64,000 nt of DNA, taken from Yeosuana marina. GTDB lineage: Bacteria; Bacteroidota; Bacteroidia; Flavobacteriales; Flavobacteriaceae. The stretch covers positions 186,001-250,000 of the forward strand of contig NZ_JAAKGI010000007.1 of the NCBI RefSeq assembly GCF_011762485.1, read 5' to 3'. The translations under genes and the position numbers were made by a program. The notes beneath the pieces are model-generated. The model was not told the origin of the DNA, made no database searches, and saw nothing but the letters and a program-made list of their open reading frames with translations. Below are positions 46,713 to 56,552 of this stretch, piece by piece (position 1 is the stretch's first letter; every line of letters starts with the position of its first letter).

Positions 46713-47807
46713 CTACACATTAAATAAGAAATGCATCACATCGCCATCTTTAACAATGTAATTTTTTCCTTCAACACGCATTTTACCAGCTTCTTTTACT
46801 TTAGCTTCACTACCATATGATTCAAAATCATCGTAAGCAATCACCTCAGCTCTAATAAAACCTTTTTCAAAATCTGTATGAATAACACCTGCCGCTTGTG
46901 GTGCAGTGGCTCCAACATCAATAGTCCAAGCTCTCACCTCTTTAACACCTGCAGTAAAATAGGTTTGTTGTTTTAAAAGTTTATATGCAGAGCGAATCAA
47001 TTTAGCAGAACCTGCTTCATCTAATCCTATATCTTGAAGAAACATTTGACGTTCTTCATAATCATCCAATTCATTAATATCGGCTTCCGTTCCAACAGCT
47101 AAAACTAATACTTCTGCTTCTTCATTTTTAACAGCCTCTTTTACCAAATCAACATAGGCATTCCCAGATACAGCAGAACCTTCATCCACATTACACACAT
47201 ACATAACGGGTTTGTCTGTAATAAACTGTGACGGCGCAACAAAATCATTATAATCATCTTCACTAAACTCAAGCGCTCTAACCGATGTTCCAGCCTCAAG
47301 ACCTGCTTTAATTTTCAACAAAACAGCTTCTTCCTTTTGGGCGTCTTTATTCCCCGTTTTTGCTGCACGTTTTACTCTGTCTAGTTTTTTGTCAACAGTT
47401 TCTAAATCCTTTAGCTGTAATTCCATGTCGATGGTTTCCTTATCTCTAATAGGATCTACTTTTCCATCAACATGTACAATATTATCATTATCGAAACAAC
47501 GTAATACATGCAAAATAGCATCGGTTTCTCTAATATTAGCTAAAAACTGATTTCCTAAACCTTCTCCTTTACTGGCTCCTTTTACCAAGCCCGCAATATC
47601 AACAATCTCTACCGTAGCAGGTTGTACTCTAACTGGTTTTACCAATTCTTCCAATTTTTCTAAACGCGGATCCGGAACGTTAACCACCCCAATGTTAGGT
47701 TCAATAGTACAAAACGGAAAGTTTGCACTTTGTGCTTTAGCGTTCGATAAACAATTAAACAACGTTGATTTTCCTACGTTTGGCAATCCTACAATTCCTG
47801 CTTTCAT
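46713..47807 (-). CDS. ychF: Redox-regulated ATPase YchF (Obg-family)
   Basis: A 364-residue P-loop protein. [12 protein letters not shown] at residues 7-18 is the G1 loop; [20 protein letters not shown] near 69 is G3; the C-terminal TGS domain reads [17 protein letters not shown] text (here [13 protein letters not shown]) and [21 protein letters not shown]4 is the atypical NVDE (MYVCNVDEG) that gives ATP over GTP preference. It binds ribosomes and affects oxidative-stress responses. Length is exactly typical. Confidence 0.96.
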   Translation of the reverse strand: MKAGIVGLPNVGKSTLFNCLSNAKAQSANFPFCTIEPNIGVVNVPDPRLEKLEELVKPVRVQPATVEIVDIAGLVKGASKGEGLGNQFLANIRETDAILHVLRCFDNDNIVHVDGKVDPIRDKETIDMELQLKDLETVDKKLDRVKRAAKTGNKDAQKEEAVLLKIKAGLEAGTSVRALEFSEDDYNDFVAPSQFITDKPVMYVCNVDEGSAVSGNAYVDLVKEAVKNEEAEVLVLAVGTEADINELDDYEERQMFLQDIGLDEAGSAKLIRSAYKLLKQQTYFTAGVKEVRAWTIDVGATAPQAAGVIHTDFEKGFIRAEVIAYDDFESYGSEAKVKEAGKMRVEGKNYIVKDGDVMHFLFNV

Positions 47808-47883
47808 TGAAATTTATTTTAAAAGTGCAAATGTAATTAATTCCTCTTTTAATTAAAGTAAAACTGTATACTATCTATTTATT

Positions 47884-47891
47884 TATATTTG
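47884..47891 (+). promoter_or_regulatory. Bacteroidota-type -7 box (TATATTTG) before the CarboxypepD_reg gene
   Basis: TATATTTG fits TAnnTTTG, 45 bp before the ATG at 47937. Confidence 0.45.
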
Positions 47892-47936
47892 TAACAAAAT
47901 GCAGGCTTGTTCGTCGATACTTCGAACCCATCAATT

Positions 47937-49409
47937 ATGAAACATTTAATTCCCTTACTATTTATAGTCTTAGGCAGTGTATCGGTTTACTCACAAAACA
48001 TAACGGTTAAATTAATAGACGCCAATACCAAAAAATCGATACCGTATGCTAATATAAAAACAGGCGATTATAGTGGTGTAATCTCTAATGAAGAAGGCTA
48101 TTTTACGCTGCACGATGTTGCAAATGATGCACAAATAACCATTTCGTGTTTAGGGTATAAAAACAAAAACATCACTGTTAAAGACATAAAATCCTTCAAC
48201 TTTATTATTGCGCTTGAAGAATCTATCAACGAGCTCAATACCGTTTACATAAGTGCTGAAAAACCAAATGCCGATGATATTGTTTCAAAAGCAAGACAAC
48301 ACCTTTCCAAAAATTACGATAGCAAACTCTATAAACATGAGGTGTTTTCAAGAGAAACCGCTTATATGGATTTTAATACCTTAAATTTTGATATTGAAAA
48401 AACATCGCACGTTAAAAAGCAACAATTAGAATCTGCCAACAAGAGTTTAGACTCCCTATCGAAAGCCATTATCAATAGTAAAACCAAACATTTTAAAGAT
48501 TTTAAGGCAGATTTGTATATGGATGACTCTCTGAAAACAAAATTAGTCGTTCAAAAAGCAACCGAACTCATTGACCAGAAAAATAACCTCTCTATTGAAG
48601 ATGTTCAAAAAAGAGCACAAGATGTGATTCTTAAATATTTAGACACCACCATAACCTATAAGCTTAAAACGGGTCTGTTTAAAATTGAAGATTCTTTATC
48701 GCTTAATGAGAAAGAAGATAAAAAAACATCCGAAAACGAATACAATATTAAAAATTTAAAAGAGCAAACAACTTCGTTATTAAAACGTGCTCAATTTTAC
48801 AATACTTCTTTTGCTTCTGAAATTTTAGATGCCGATTTATACGAGTATAGTTTTCAAGACATTTCGTATTTTAATGATGACTTAATTTACGTAATTAACT
48901 ACAAACCAAGACGTTATAAAGCTAAATACACGGGTAAACTTTTTATTGCAGATAGCACCTATGCTATTACAAAAGTAGATTTTAAATATGCCGATGGCAA
49001 ACGTGGTCAAAAAGTGAATTTAAAATTAATTTTAGGTGTTAAGTATATTGAAAACATGCGAAGAGGAACCATTATTTACCAAAAGGACTCTGTAAACAAA
49101 TACCAGCCACACTATATAAAATTTGAAGAAGGACGCTATTTTTATGTGAGCAGACCTTTAAAATTTATTGAAAACAGCCCGGAGAAAAATAAAACCAGTT
49201 TTGACTTTACCATTGAAGGTGACATTTTAACGAAACAAGAATTATTACTTACCAGCAACAGCAAAATAAGCTTAGATGATTTTAAAAAGGTAACCGAAGA
49301 CAAAAACGTGCCTTACGTAACGCTACATAGCTATGATGCCAGTATTTGGAAACAAGACCAGACGTTGGAACCATCCACTGAAATGAAGGAGTTTAAGGGC
49401 GAGGATTAA
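47937..49409 (+). CDS. Secreted CarboxypepD_reg-like domain protein
   Basis: About 490 residues from the ATG at 47937, which gives a good signal peptide (KHLIPLLFIVLGS ... SVYSQ); the frame opens ten codons earlier but without a signal. Residues about 21-105 form a carboxypeptidase-regulatory-like beta sandwich (IPYANIKTGDYSGVISNEEGYF). The rest is a charged helical and beta region of unknown fold (DUF5686-like in flavour, not confirmed). The protein probably sits in the periplasm or outer membrane. It is divergent from ychF and stands alone. Confidence 0.82.
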   Translation: MKHLIPLLFIVLGSVSVYSQNITVKLIDANTKKSIPYANIKTGDYSGVISNEEGYFTLHDVANDAQITISCLGYKNKNITVKDIKSFNFIIALEESINELNTVYISAEKPNADDIVSKARQHLSKNYDSKLYKHEVFSRETAYMDFNTLNFDIEKTSHVKKQQLESANKSLDSLSKAIINSKTKHFKDFKADLYMDDSLKTKLVVQKATELIDQKNNLSIEDVQKRAQDVILKYLDTTITYKLKTGLFKIEDSLSLNEKEDKKTSENEYNIKNLKEQTTSLLKRAQFYNTSFASEILDADLYEYSFQDISYFNDDLIYVINYKPRRYKAKYTGKLFIADSTYAITKVDFKYADGKRGQKVNLKLILGVKYIENMRRGTIIYQKDSVNKYQPHYIKFEEGRYFYVSRPLKFIENSPEKNKTSFDFTIEGDILTKQELLLTSNSKISLDDFKKVTEDKNVPYVTLHSYDASIWKQDQTLEPSTEMKEFKGED

Positions 49410-49458
49410 ATTGTTTTTTTGAATGAGGCTTATCATTTATACAATTTTTACTTAGTTT

Positions 49459-50004
49459 TTATTCTTTTTTAATGACTCGTTTTTTCTTTAGATTTTTTTG
49501 TTTAAATATTTTTTTTACGTCGTGCAAATCATAAAGTCCATTTCTTAAATCCGCTTCTAGCTGCATTCTTAATTCGGATATCCTGTCATAATATTTTTTT
49601 CCAATTTGTTCAATTTCGAAATCAGATTTTTTATGTATATGATTTCCAATATTGAAAAAAAGACTGTTTATTTCTTCTAAAGTTTTATTTGTTTTTTTAT
49701 CAATCCAAAGGCTGTATGATATTGCTAACATCAAGTTTTCCTGAAATTTATAGAACTCCTTTTCACCATTTCCTAGCAATGAGTGATAAGGTTTATTATC
49801 ATCCCCTAACGCTACAGCTTTCATCACGGCAATTTGATTCTCAATGAACTCATATGCATGTAACCTCTTTTTCAAAATTTCTTTATAATACTCGTTTCTA
49901 AACTCCAATTTCTTTAATCCGATTGATGTCCAATACGAGATTACTGCTGAGACTATCCCTGCAAGTAATGAGCTAGCAAGTAAAATTTGAATGGTATCGG
50001 ACAT
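49459..50004 (-). CDS. Hypothetical membrane-anchored protein
   Basis: A 181-residue protein. An N-terminal hydrophobic helix (residues 6-28, IQILLASSLLAGIVSAVISYW) is followed by a mostly helical, highly charged region that ends in a Lys-rich tail (KQKNLKKKRVIKKE). No known family recognised. The form (one helix plus cytoplasmic helical bundle) is seen in many orphan proteins of mobile or defence regions, but nothing around it supports such a role. Single gene. Confidence 0.7.
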   Translation of the reverse strand: MSDTIQILLASSLLAGIVSAVISYWTSIGLKKLEFRNEYYKEILKKRLHAYEFIENQIAVMKAVALGDDNKPYHSLLGNGEKEFYKFQENLMLAISYSLWIDKKTNKTLEEINSLFFNIGNHIHKKSDFEIEQIGKKYYDRISELRMQLEADLRNGLYDLHDVKKIFKQKNLKKKRVIKKE

Positions 50005-50112
50005 TTTTGTTTGAATTTAGTACAAGGTATTGTTATGAAATCACTTCAATATTTCATATCAACCAGTATGCTAATTTAATACAAATCCTACAAAATTAAA
50101 ATCAAACTTATA

Positions 50113-50132
50113 AACAGTTATAAACAAAAAAT
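50113..50132. repeat. 20-bp AT-rich repeat, copy 1
   Basis: Identical over 20 bp to 54921-54940. Both copies lie a short distance past the stop of a minus-strand gene. AT-rich composition makes chance possible. Confidence 0.4.
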
Positions 50133-50197
50133 TACATCTAACCTGTTTAGAATGCCTTATAAAACACGCTTTATCTATTAATAATTTAGTAGTTTTT

Positions 50198-51298
50198 TTA
50201 TCGCCCATTTTGAAGATGAGTCCACAATTCTGCGCTAGGTTTTAAATACCTTGGTTTAGAGATTTCTTCCTGCCATTTTTTTGAAATAAACTCACTTTCC
50301 TGGATACGTGAATCTACATGTTTAAACAAATCATTATTTATCCACATAGGCTGTACAGACCAATCTACATTAATATACGAGAATGCTTTAATAACATCCT
50401 TGTTTTGGTTAAGCGTATTAAAAAAAGGTATAAACCACGATTCCCACGCTTCTTTTGCTATGTTTGGTTTAGAAAGATCGGTATCAAAAAAAAGTCCGCC
50501 ATCATATAAAATGGGCGTTGCTTCAGCAATAAAAACGGGTTTTTTATGTTTTCTGGCAAAAGTTAGCATTTCTTGATCTGTATTATCAAAATAGGAATAG
50601 GCACACCAATCTACTAAATCATCACCAGGATACCATGCTTCAAGAATATCTTGATTGGAACCCTTTCCTTTAGATTGCCAAACAAAAGCCACATTCGTGA
50701 CGTTCATATCATCAAACATAGCATGAATATGTTTCCAGGCGGCTAGATAATCCTTTTTGTTGTAATGATTCCAATCCCAACCATCAAATTCGTACCCTAC
50801 TCGCAAAAAAATAGGTCGATTACTCGCTTTAATCCATTCTGCGAGTTCTCTTATTAGATGGTTGTGTTTTCCATTCGCTGTCTTTTTTTCATTACCTACT
50901 ATAGATAATCCTATAGCAATCATGCTATGATTAAAATCTGCATCATCAAGGTAATATTGAGCGCAGTTATCTTCAGCTCCCCAATTGGCAACGGTTTTAA
51001 TGCCGTCATTCCCTTTCTGTATATATCCAAACGATTCTGCGCCCGGTGAAAACCCAGTATAAACGGTTACACCCGCAGGAACATCAAAATGGTCGCAATA
51101 GCCATCGGTGTAATTATCAAGACCTCCAACAGCTCTGAGATCTTGCCCGATAAAAAAAAGACATTCGCCGTCGGCTGGTTCAAATTTAGCCATAGTGGGT
51201 TCTGTATTATTATTAGAAATTAATGCGGTTTTTTTGACCGATGAGCAACTAAAAACAAGGCATACAATAGCAACAAGTATTATTTTTTGGTATTTCAT
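50198..51298 (-). CDS. GH26-like glycoside hydrolase, lipoprotein
   Basis: A 366-residue protein with a lipobox (LVFSCSS, Cys18). The catalytic pattern fits clan GH-A/GH26: RVGYEFDGWDWNHY near residue 168 with the acid/base Glu, and PVFIAEATP near 253 with the nucleophile Glu. GH26 contains beta-mannanases and beta-1,3-xylanases; the Trp-rich cleft (VDWCAYSYFDN, INVDWSVQPMW) fits polysaccharide binding. The exact substrate is not deducible. It follows the aldo/keto reductase by 30 bp on the same strand and is probably co-transcribed. Confidence 0.75.
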   Translation of the reverse strand: MKYQKIILVAIVCLVFSCSSVKKTALISNNNTEPTMAKFEPADGECLFFIGQDLRAVGGLDNYTDGYCDHFDVPAGVTVYTGFSPGAESFGYIQKGNDGIKTVANWGAEDNCAQYYLDDADFNHSMIAIGLSIVGNEKKTANGKHNHLIRELAEWIKASNRPIFLRVGYEFDGWDWNHYNKKDYLAAWKHIHAMFDDMNVTNVAFVWQSKGKGSNQDILEAWYPGDDLVDWCAYSYFDNTDQEMLTFARKHKKPVFIAEATPILYDGGLFFDTDLSKPNIAKEAWESWFIPFFNTLNQNKDVIKAFSYINVDWSVQPMWINNDLFKHVDSRIQESEFISKKWQEEISKPRYLKPSAELWTHLQNGR

Positions 51299-51328
51299 GT
51301 TTTTAATTTTTATTAAAACAGATTCAAC

Positions 51329-52270
51329 CTACCAAGGCAGCTTTAAATGTTCCACCTCGTTTTGATAAAAGTCTTCTAGGTTTATAACCAGTTCTTTGGA
51401 AAGTGGCCTTTTGGTACTTTCAATATTATTTTTAAGTTGCCTGATTGAAGTATTACCCGGAATAACGGTCGAAACAGCCTCATAGGCTAAACAAAACGAT
51501 AAGGCTTTTTGAGCCAGATTATCCTCTGCTCCAACTATATGTTTTACCTTGTCTACTAAAAGACTTCTTGTGGAAATATCCGTTTTAGACCACCGTTTTC
51601 TAATATCGTTAAACGTACTTTCAGCATTATATTTGCCAGAAAGCCAACCAGAATCGAGCGGAATTTTCACAATAATACCAACCTCTTTTTCTATAGCTGT
51701 TTTAAATGCTTTGGCTGTATCTTGATGAAGGATATTAAAAAAGGCTTCAATAACATTACCATTAGTGGTATCCATAAACAATTTCATATCGTTATAAGTA
51801 TCTAAAGACGCTCCATACGCTCGTATTTTACCTTCCTCAATCAAACGTTCCAAGATTTCGTAATGCGGATTATTATTGCCATCCAAATATTCTGAAGGCG
51901 GACTGTGTAAAATGAGCGAATCTAGATAATCTACTTGCAATCGTTTTAAACTACCTTCTAAAGAGGTTCTAATATAATTGGCGTCATAATTCGTTTTACC
52001 TTCGGCTGTATGACCGAATTTTGTATTAACAACCAGCTTACTTCTATCAAAAGACTTAAGTGCTTTTCCAAGTCGTAATTCGCTGGTTCCGAGACCATAA
52101 TTTGGAGATGTATCAAAAAAATTAACACCTAATTCTATGGCTTTAAAAACCATATCCATCGCCTCTTTTTCGGACATAGATTTCCAACCGGAATTTTCTC
52201 CCAATTGCCATGCGCCTAAACCAATTTCAGATACTAACGGAGATGTTTTAATGTATTTGTTATAGTTCAT
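51329..52270 (-). CDS. Aldo/keto reductase
   Basis: A 313-residue NAD(P)H-dependent reductase. The tetrad is visible: Asp and Tyr in FFDTSPNYGLGTSE near residue 52, Lys in VVNTKFGH near 83 and His in SLILHSPP near 121. VIPGNTSIRQLKNNI near 275 binds the cofactor phosphate end. The AKR family acts on aldehydes, ketones or sugars. It is the upstream gene of the pair with the GH26-like lipoprotein, suggesting, weakly, a role with a released sugar. Confidence 0.93.
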   Translation of the reverse strand: MNYNKYIKTSPLVSEIGLGAWQLGENSGWKSMSEKEAMDMVFKAIELGVNFFDTSPNYGLGTSELRLGKALKSFDRSKLVVNTKFGHTAEGKTNYDANYIRTSLEGSLKRLQVDYLDSLILHSPPSEYLDGNNNPHYEILERLIEEGKIRAYGASLDTYNDMKLFMDTTNGNVIEAFFNILHQDTAKAFKTAIEKEVGIIVKIPLDSGWLSGKYNAESTFNDIRKRWSKTDISTRSLLVDKVKHIVGAEDNLAQKALSFCLAYEAVSTVIPGNTSIRQLKNNIESTKRPLSKELVINLEDFYQNEVEHLKLPW

Positions 52271-52446
52271 TTTAAAATAATGTTTAACTATTATTCACGT
52301 CTTTTATCTATCAAGATATGAGATATTCCAAATATAATTAAACCTAAAAGAACTATTTGATATTCTCTTAAGTAAGTAATAATAAAACACCAAAAATTTC
52401 TACGTATTATTTTTATTTTTTTATTACATCGATTTGATTTTGTAGC

Positions 52447-52454
52447 TATATTTG
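52447..52454 (+). promoter_or_regulatory. Bacteroidota-type -7 box (TATATTTG) before the secreted 512-aa protein
   Basis: TATATTTG fits TAnnTTTG, 29 bp before the ATG at 52484. Confidence 0.45.
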
Positions 52455-52483
52455 GATGATACAATTCATACTAATTTTTTGAA

Positions 52484-54022
52484 ATGAAAACATATTTTAT
52501 TCTTTTTTTATGTTACCTAAGTTTTGCCTCAGTATATAGTCAAAATGATATTCAAATTGAATATGGAGCCGTTTTTAAAAATGAGAAAAGAGAGATTCCT
52601 TTTGATATTGTTGGTAAAGATGAAAACGGCTACTACATGCTATATTCTGAAGGTAAATATGGCCAAGGTGACGATATGTTTTTAAGAAAATTCAACTTAG
52701 ATTTAACACCATCTAGACAGGAATTAAATTTAAAAGATGACACCTACGAGGATAAATTTAGTTCTCTTGGAGTTACTAAAATAAACGATAATATTATACA
52801 TGTTTTCAGTTTAATGACTGATACAGGTAAAAAATATTACTATCAATTAGTCAACCTAAACACTTTTGAGTTGAGCGAAAAAAAATTCATTACCGAAATT
52901 GAAAATGATACTAAAAATGCCAACAATTCTATAAGTAGGTTTATTATAAGTGATGATGAAAATACAATTACGCTTTTTTATACCATTCCTAATAAAAATA
53001 AAGAAACGGCTAAAATAAGAGTGCAAACATTTGATTCTAGTTTTGTAGAACAAACTAATACCACATATGAGTTTCCGTATAATAACGATGTGTTATCAAT
53101 TCGAAGTGTTTTTTCTAATAAAAACAAAGAACTATTTGTTTTGTGCAAAGTGTATGATAGTTCAAAAATTTTAAGTGATGAATCCAAGCATCAATATGAA
53201 TTTCAATTATTTAAAGTAACGTCTGATAATCTAAAATTATTAACAAAAATAAGATCTAACAACGTTCATTTAAGACATTTAAGTACAGCCTTATTTGATG
53301 ATAATAAATTAGTACTAACGGGGTTGTTTTCTGTGAAAGACATGTATGCCATGACAGGTGTTTTTTCTGCAAAGATAGATTTGGAAACAGGTAAACAGTT
53401 GTATGCTAATTACAATACATTATCGACTGAATTCTTTTCAAAATTAATGAGTGATGGTAAAAAGAAAGATAAAGCGATATTAAAATACAACGAAGGTAAA
53501 CGCGAAAATCCAAACTACATTTTAAAAAATACTATAAAACTTGACAATGATGAGCTATTAGTTTTAGCAGAACAAAACAGATCCTTTACCTATAATTATA
53601 TAACAACTTATTACAGTGATAATATTGCAGCTATTAAACTAGATAATCAAGGCAATGTTATTTGGTCCAATAAAATTGGTAAAAGAAACGAAAAAGCGAA
53701 TATTTATATCTACAATTCTTTTTTTCCTATTTTAAAAAATGATGCGATTTACCTGTTTTACAATGGCAACTCAAAAAACCTGAATCATAAAACTGGGTTT
53801 ATAGCTAATTCATTTGGCTCTGATGAAAGTGTTTTTTTAAGTACAAAAATAGATGCAGAAGGGAACTATACAAGACACATATTATGTACTAAGGAAGAGC
53901 TTGAAGGCGTTACAATAAGACCAAGTTTATATAATTGGATAGATGACAATACCCTTTTAATGTTTGGTCAAGATATTGATAATTTAAAAAACCAACGATT
54001 TATTAAAGTTATTTTTAAATAA
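52484..54022 (+). CDS. Secreted protein of unknown function, beta-rich
   Basis: A 512-residue protein with a signal peptide (residues 1-19, ending VYSQ). The rest has repeated short strand-turn text (such as DKFSSLGVTKINDNIIHVFSL and YITTYYSDNIAAIKLDNQGNVIWSNKIGK), which suggests a beta-propeller-like fold. No catalytic motif and no C-terminal sorting domain are seen. It is a single gene. No family name can be given. Confidence 0.75.
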   Translation: MKTYFILFLCYLSFASVYSQNDIQIEYGAVFKNEKREIPFDIVGKDENGYYMLYSEGKYGQGDDMFLRKFNLDLTPSRQELNLKDDTYEDKFSSLGVTKINDNIIHVFSLMTDTGKKYYYQLVNLNTFELSEKKFITEIENDTKNANNSISRFIISDDENTITLFYTIPNKNKETAKIRVQTFDSSFVEQTNTTYEFPYNNDVLSIRSVFSNKNKELFVLCKVYDSSKILSDESKHQYEFQLFKVTSDNLKLLTKIRSNNVHLRHLSTALFDDNKLVLTGLFSVKDMYAMTGVFSAKIDLETGKQLYANYNTLSTEFFSKLMSDGKKKDKAILKYNEGKRENPNYILKNTIKLDNDELLVLAEQNRSFTYNYITTYYSDNIAAIKLDNQGNVIWSNKIGKRNEKANIYIYNSFFPILKNDAIYLFYNGNSKNLNHKTGFIANSFGSDESVFLSTKIDAEGNYTRHILCTKEELEGVTIRPSLYNWIDDNTLLMFGQDIDNLKNQRFIKVIFK

Positions 54023-54049
54023 AAAACACGAAACCAATAGCTCAAGTTT

Positions 54050-54814
54050 TTATTCGTATAAGTTATTGGTATCAGCATTTGAAATATCGATCATCAAACG
54101 AGACATTTTTTCGCAGACTGCATTAAAAAATTTTTCTCCTTTTTCGCGAGTTGATGCTTTAGGATTCCCTACGCCAGTATCCTCACTTATTTGCGACCAT
54201 GGGCGTTCAGTCCAAGCCCAATCCTCAGAAAATCCTTTAATTTTATTTTTCTTTTCCTTGCCGTCACCCCACTCTGCTTTTGGCAAAACCAATTCAGGTT
54301 TTAAATAAAGAATAAGACTTGTTTCCATTTCATCGGCATGATCACCAGAAGCCTCAAAATAAATGCTTTTATCTAACGATTTGAACCAGTTGGTAATACA
54401 GAGAAACATTTTTGGATATTTTAAACCAAGTTCTCTAATAATAGATTTTAAGTCGTTACCACCATGACTATTAAGAACCATTAATTTATAAATACCTTGT
54501 CTATTTAGCACTTCAATAACATCACTTAAAATAGAAAATTGGGTACTGGGGTTTAAATTGATATCTAAATAAATATCTGATTGCCCTGTGTTAACGCCAA
54601 ATGGAATAGATGGTAAAACCATTACTTTTGCACCCTTATCCCAGGCTATTCTTGCCGATTCGGCAGCAATGGATTCTCCTTCAAAAATATCAGTCCCATA
54701 TGGCAAATGATAATTATGCGCTTCAGTAGCACCCCATGGCAGAACTGCTAATTCGATGGTTTCGTTTTTTAAATGTTTCCAGTTTGTTTCGGCTAATATA
54801 TAAGGTCTTATCAT
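54050..54814 (-). CDS. Creatininase-family amidohydrolase
   Basis: A 254-residue metal-dependent amidohydrolase. LPWGATEAHNYHLPYGTD near residue 25 holds the metal ligands Glu, His and Asp; LNSHGGND near 114 and SGDHADEMETS near 156 complete the site. The family includes creatininase and MftE-like or FAPy-pyrimidine deformylases; the local text does not single out one. Single gene. A GNPKAST/GEKFF block near 218 is also typical. Confidence 0.92.
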   Translation of the reverse strand: MIRPYILAETNWKHLKNETIELAVLPWGATEAHNYHLPYGTDIFEGESIAAESARIAWDKGAKVMVLPSIPFGVNTGQSDIYLDINLNPSTQFSILSDVIEVLNRQGIYKLMVLNSHGGNDLKSIIRELGLKYPKMFLCITNWFKSLDKSIYFEASGDHADEMETSLILYLKPELVLPKAEWGDGKEKKNKIKGFSEDWAWTERPWSQISEDTGVGNPKASTREKGEKFFNAVCEKMSRLMIDISNADTNNLYE

Positions 54815-54920
54815 TTACAATTAAATTTTAATAAAGTAGTTTAAAACAATTTTATGTTTTTAAAAATAGCGAGATATGCGAAGTTAATCTTTATCTCCCA
54901 AGATTAAAAGTTGGAAGATT

Positions 54921-54940
54921 AACAGTTATAAACAAAAAAT
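54921..54940. repeat. 20-bp AT-rich repeat, copy 2
   Basis: Identical to 50113-50132; it overlaps the end of the ferredoxin terminator. Confidence 0.4.
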
Positions 54941-54963
54941 CCCAAGCCAAGGCTCAGGATTTT
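54934..54963 (-). terminator. Terminator of the ferredoxin gene
   Basis: On the minus strand ATCCTGAGCC, a TT loop and GGCTTGGGAT form a 10-bp stem with two G-U pairs, followed by T6. Confidence 0.8.
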
Positions 54964-54985
54964 ATAATGTAATGTCGAATATCGA

Positions 54986-55339
54986 CTAATCTTCTGGATG
55001 CATAAAACGTTGTTTTGCTAACAACACTTCTTCGGTTTCTACATGATTGTCATCCGGCACACAACAATCTACAGGACATACAGCTGCACATTGTGGCTCA
55101 TCATGAAACCCTTTACATTCGGTACATTTATCGGGCACAATGTAATACACCTCATCACTTACCGGTTCTTGAGCTTCATCAGCATCAACCTCTTTTCCAT
55201 TGGTTAAAACAACTTTTCCTTTTAAACTGGTTCCGTCATTATAGCGCCAGTCATCAGCCGCTTCATATATCGCAGTATTTGGACATTCTGGTTCACAAGC
55301 ACCACAATTTATACATTCATCTGTTATTATAATTGCCAT
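54986..55339 (-). CDS. 2[4Fe-4S] ferredoxin (Alvin/YfhL type)
   Basis: About 117 residues from the ATG at 55339; the frame opens earlier but the upstream residues have no ferredoxin character. The first cluster motif is C9, C12, C15 and C19 ([11 protein letters not shown]). The second has the long inserted loop typical of the Allochromatium-type ferredoxins ([21 protein letters not shown]). The middle has a ~35-residue insertion relative to clostridial forms. It donates low-potential electrons; partner unknown. It is divergent from the LuxC-like reductase gene, a common flavobacterial arrangement. Confidence 0.93.
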   Translation of the reverse strand: MAIIITDECINCGACEPECPNTAIYEAADDWRYNDGTSLKGKVVLTNGKEVDADEAQEPVSDEVYYIVPDKCTECKGFHDEPQCAAVCPVDCCVPDDNHVETEEVLLAKQRFMHPED

Positions 55340-55354
55340 AGCATTTTCTTTTTC

Positions 55355-55362
55355 TAAATTTG
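55355..55362 (+). promoter_or_regulatory. Bacteroidota-type -7 box (TAAATTTG) before the LuxC-like gene
   Basis: TAAATTTG fits TAnnTTTG, 44 bp before the ATG at 55407, inside the short divergent region with the ferredoxin gene. Confidence 0.45.
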
Positions 55363-55406
55363 CAATGACAAAAATAAAGCCAAAACCATTCATAACCAAA
55401 TACAGA

Positions 55407-56465
55407 ATGAATTTACAGCAAAGAATTAACGCTTTTGTAAAATTAGGAGAGTTTTTAAGTCAGTTTTCTAATGAAATAATTCAAAAAAAAGAAACTGTAC
55501 AATACAACGAGTTATTTTTTGATGGCTTTAAACATCAATTAAAATTAGCCGAAGAGCATAATGGCTGGTTTACAAAAGAAAATATGGCGTTTGCGCTTAA
55601 AGGCTGGTCAGAATCTTTAACTTCAGAAAACATAAACAAATGGCTATCTCCCTATAAAATTACCACTAAATCCCCTAAACAAGTGGCTATTGTGATGGCT
55701 GGAAATATTCCACTGGTTGGGTTTCATGATTTTTTATCGGTTTTACTATGTGGTCATCATACTTTGGTTAAGCAGTCATCTAACGACAAACATCTACTTC
55801 CGTATTTAGCTAAATATTTAGAATATGGTGAGCCAGAATTTAAAGGCACCATGACATTTACCGAAGATAAACTAGAAGGTTTTGATGCTGTAATAGCCAC
55901 TGGAAGTAATAATACTGCACGCTACTTTGAATACTATTTTAAAGGCAAACCATCCATCATAAGAAACAATAGAAACTCTGTCGCCGTTTTAAGCGGTAAT
56001 GAAAGCTTGGAAGAGCTTCAAGCACTATCAGAAGACATTTTTAGATATTATGGGTTAGGTTGTAGAAACGTGTCTAAATTATATGTTCCCAAAAACTATG
56101 ATTTCGATTTGTTTTTTCAGGGCGTTTACCACTGGCACCCCATTATTGAACAAACTAAATATGCTAATAATTACGACTATAACAAAGCGGTATATTTGAT
56201 GAGTGAATTTGACATGCTAGAAAATGGGTTCTTAATGATTAAGGAAGATACCAGCTACGCCTCGCCTATTGCCACTGTTTTTTATGAGTTTTATGACTCT
56301 AAAGAGCTATTGAAAGAAAAATTGAAAAGTGAAAAAGACGCTATTCAATGTATCGTATCCAACGGATTTACTGAAAAAGAAGTTGCTTTTGGCAACACAC
56401 AAAAACCTCAACTTTGGGATTATGCGGATGATGTCGATTCTATTGAATTTTTATTATCAATTTGA
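55407..56465 (+). CDS. LuxC-like acyl-CoA reductase
   Basis: About 352 residues from the ATG at 55407 (14 codons of open frame precede it). [20 protein letters not shown] near residue 98 and [17 protein letters not shown] near 157 form the nucleotide and acyl sites; [15 protein letters not shown] near 214 carries the catalytic Cys. The family (LuxC/aldehyde dehydrogenase-like) reduces acyl-CoA or acyl-ACP to aldehyde; in non-luminous Bacteroidota the substrate is unknown. It precedes serC by 87 bp on the same strand. Confidence 0.88.
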   Translation: MNLQQRINAFVKLGEFLSQFSNEIIQKKETVQYNELFFDGFKHQLKLAEEHNGWFTKENMAFALKGWSESLTSENINKWLSPYKITTKSPKQVAIVMAGNIPLVGFHDFLSVLLCGHHTLVKQSSNDKHLLPYLAKYLEYGEPEFKGTMTFTEDKLEGFDAVIATGSNNTARYFEYYFKGKPSIIRNNRNSVAVLSGNESLEELQALSEDIFRYYGLGCRNVSKLYVPKNYDFDLFFQGVYHWHPIIEQTKYANNYDYNKAVYLMSEFDMLENGFLMIKEDTSYASPIATVFYEFYDSKELLKEKLKSEKDAIQCIVSNGFTEKEVAFGNTQKPQLWDYADDVDSIEFLLSI

Positions 56466-56552
56466 CGAAAAAATTATTGAATTAACAACATAAAATCATC
56501 AATTAATTAGGAACTTTGCAACAATTAATTATCACAAATAATTATCATAAAA

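Noticed and set aside
55015..55332. A 105-codon + frame opposite the ferredoxin gene
   Set aside because: It is the antisense shadow of the ferredoxin, with His/Leu-biased composition and no leader.
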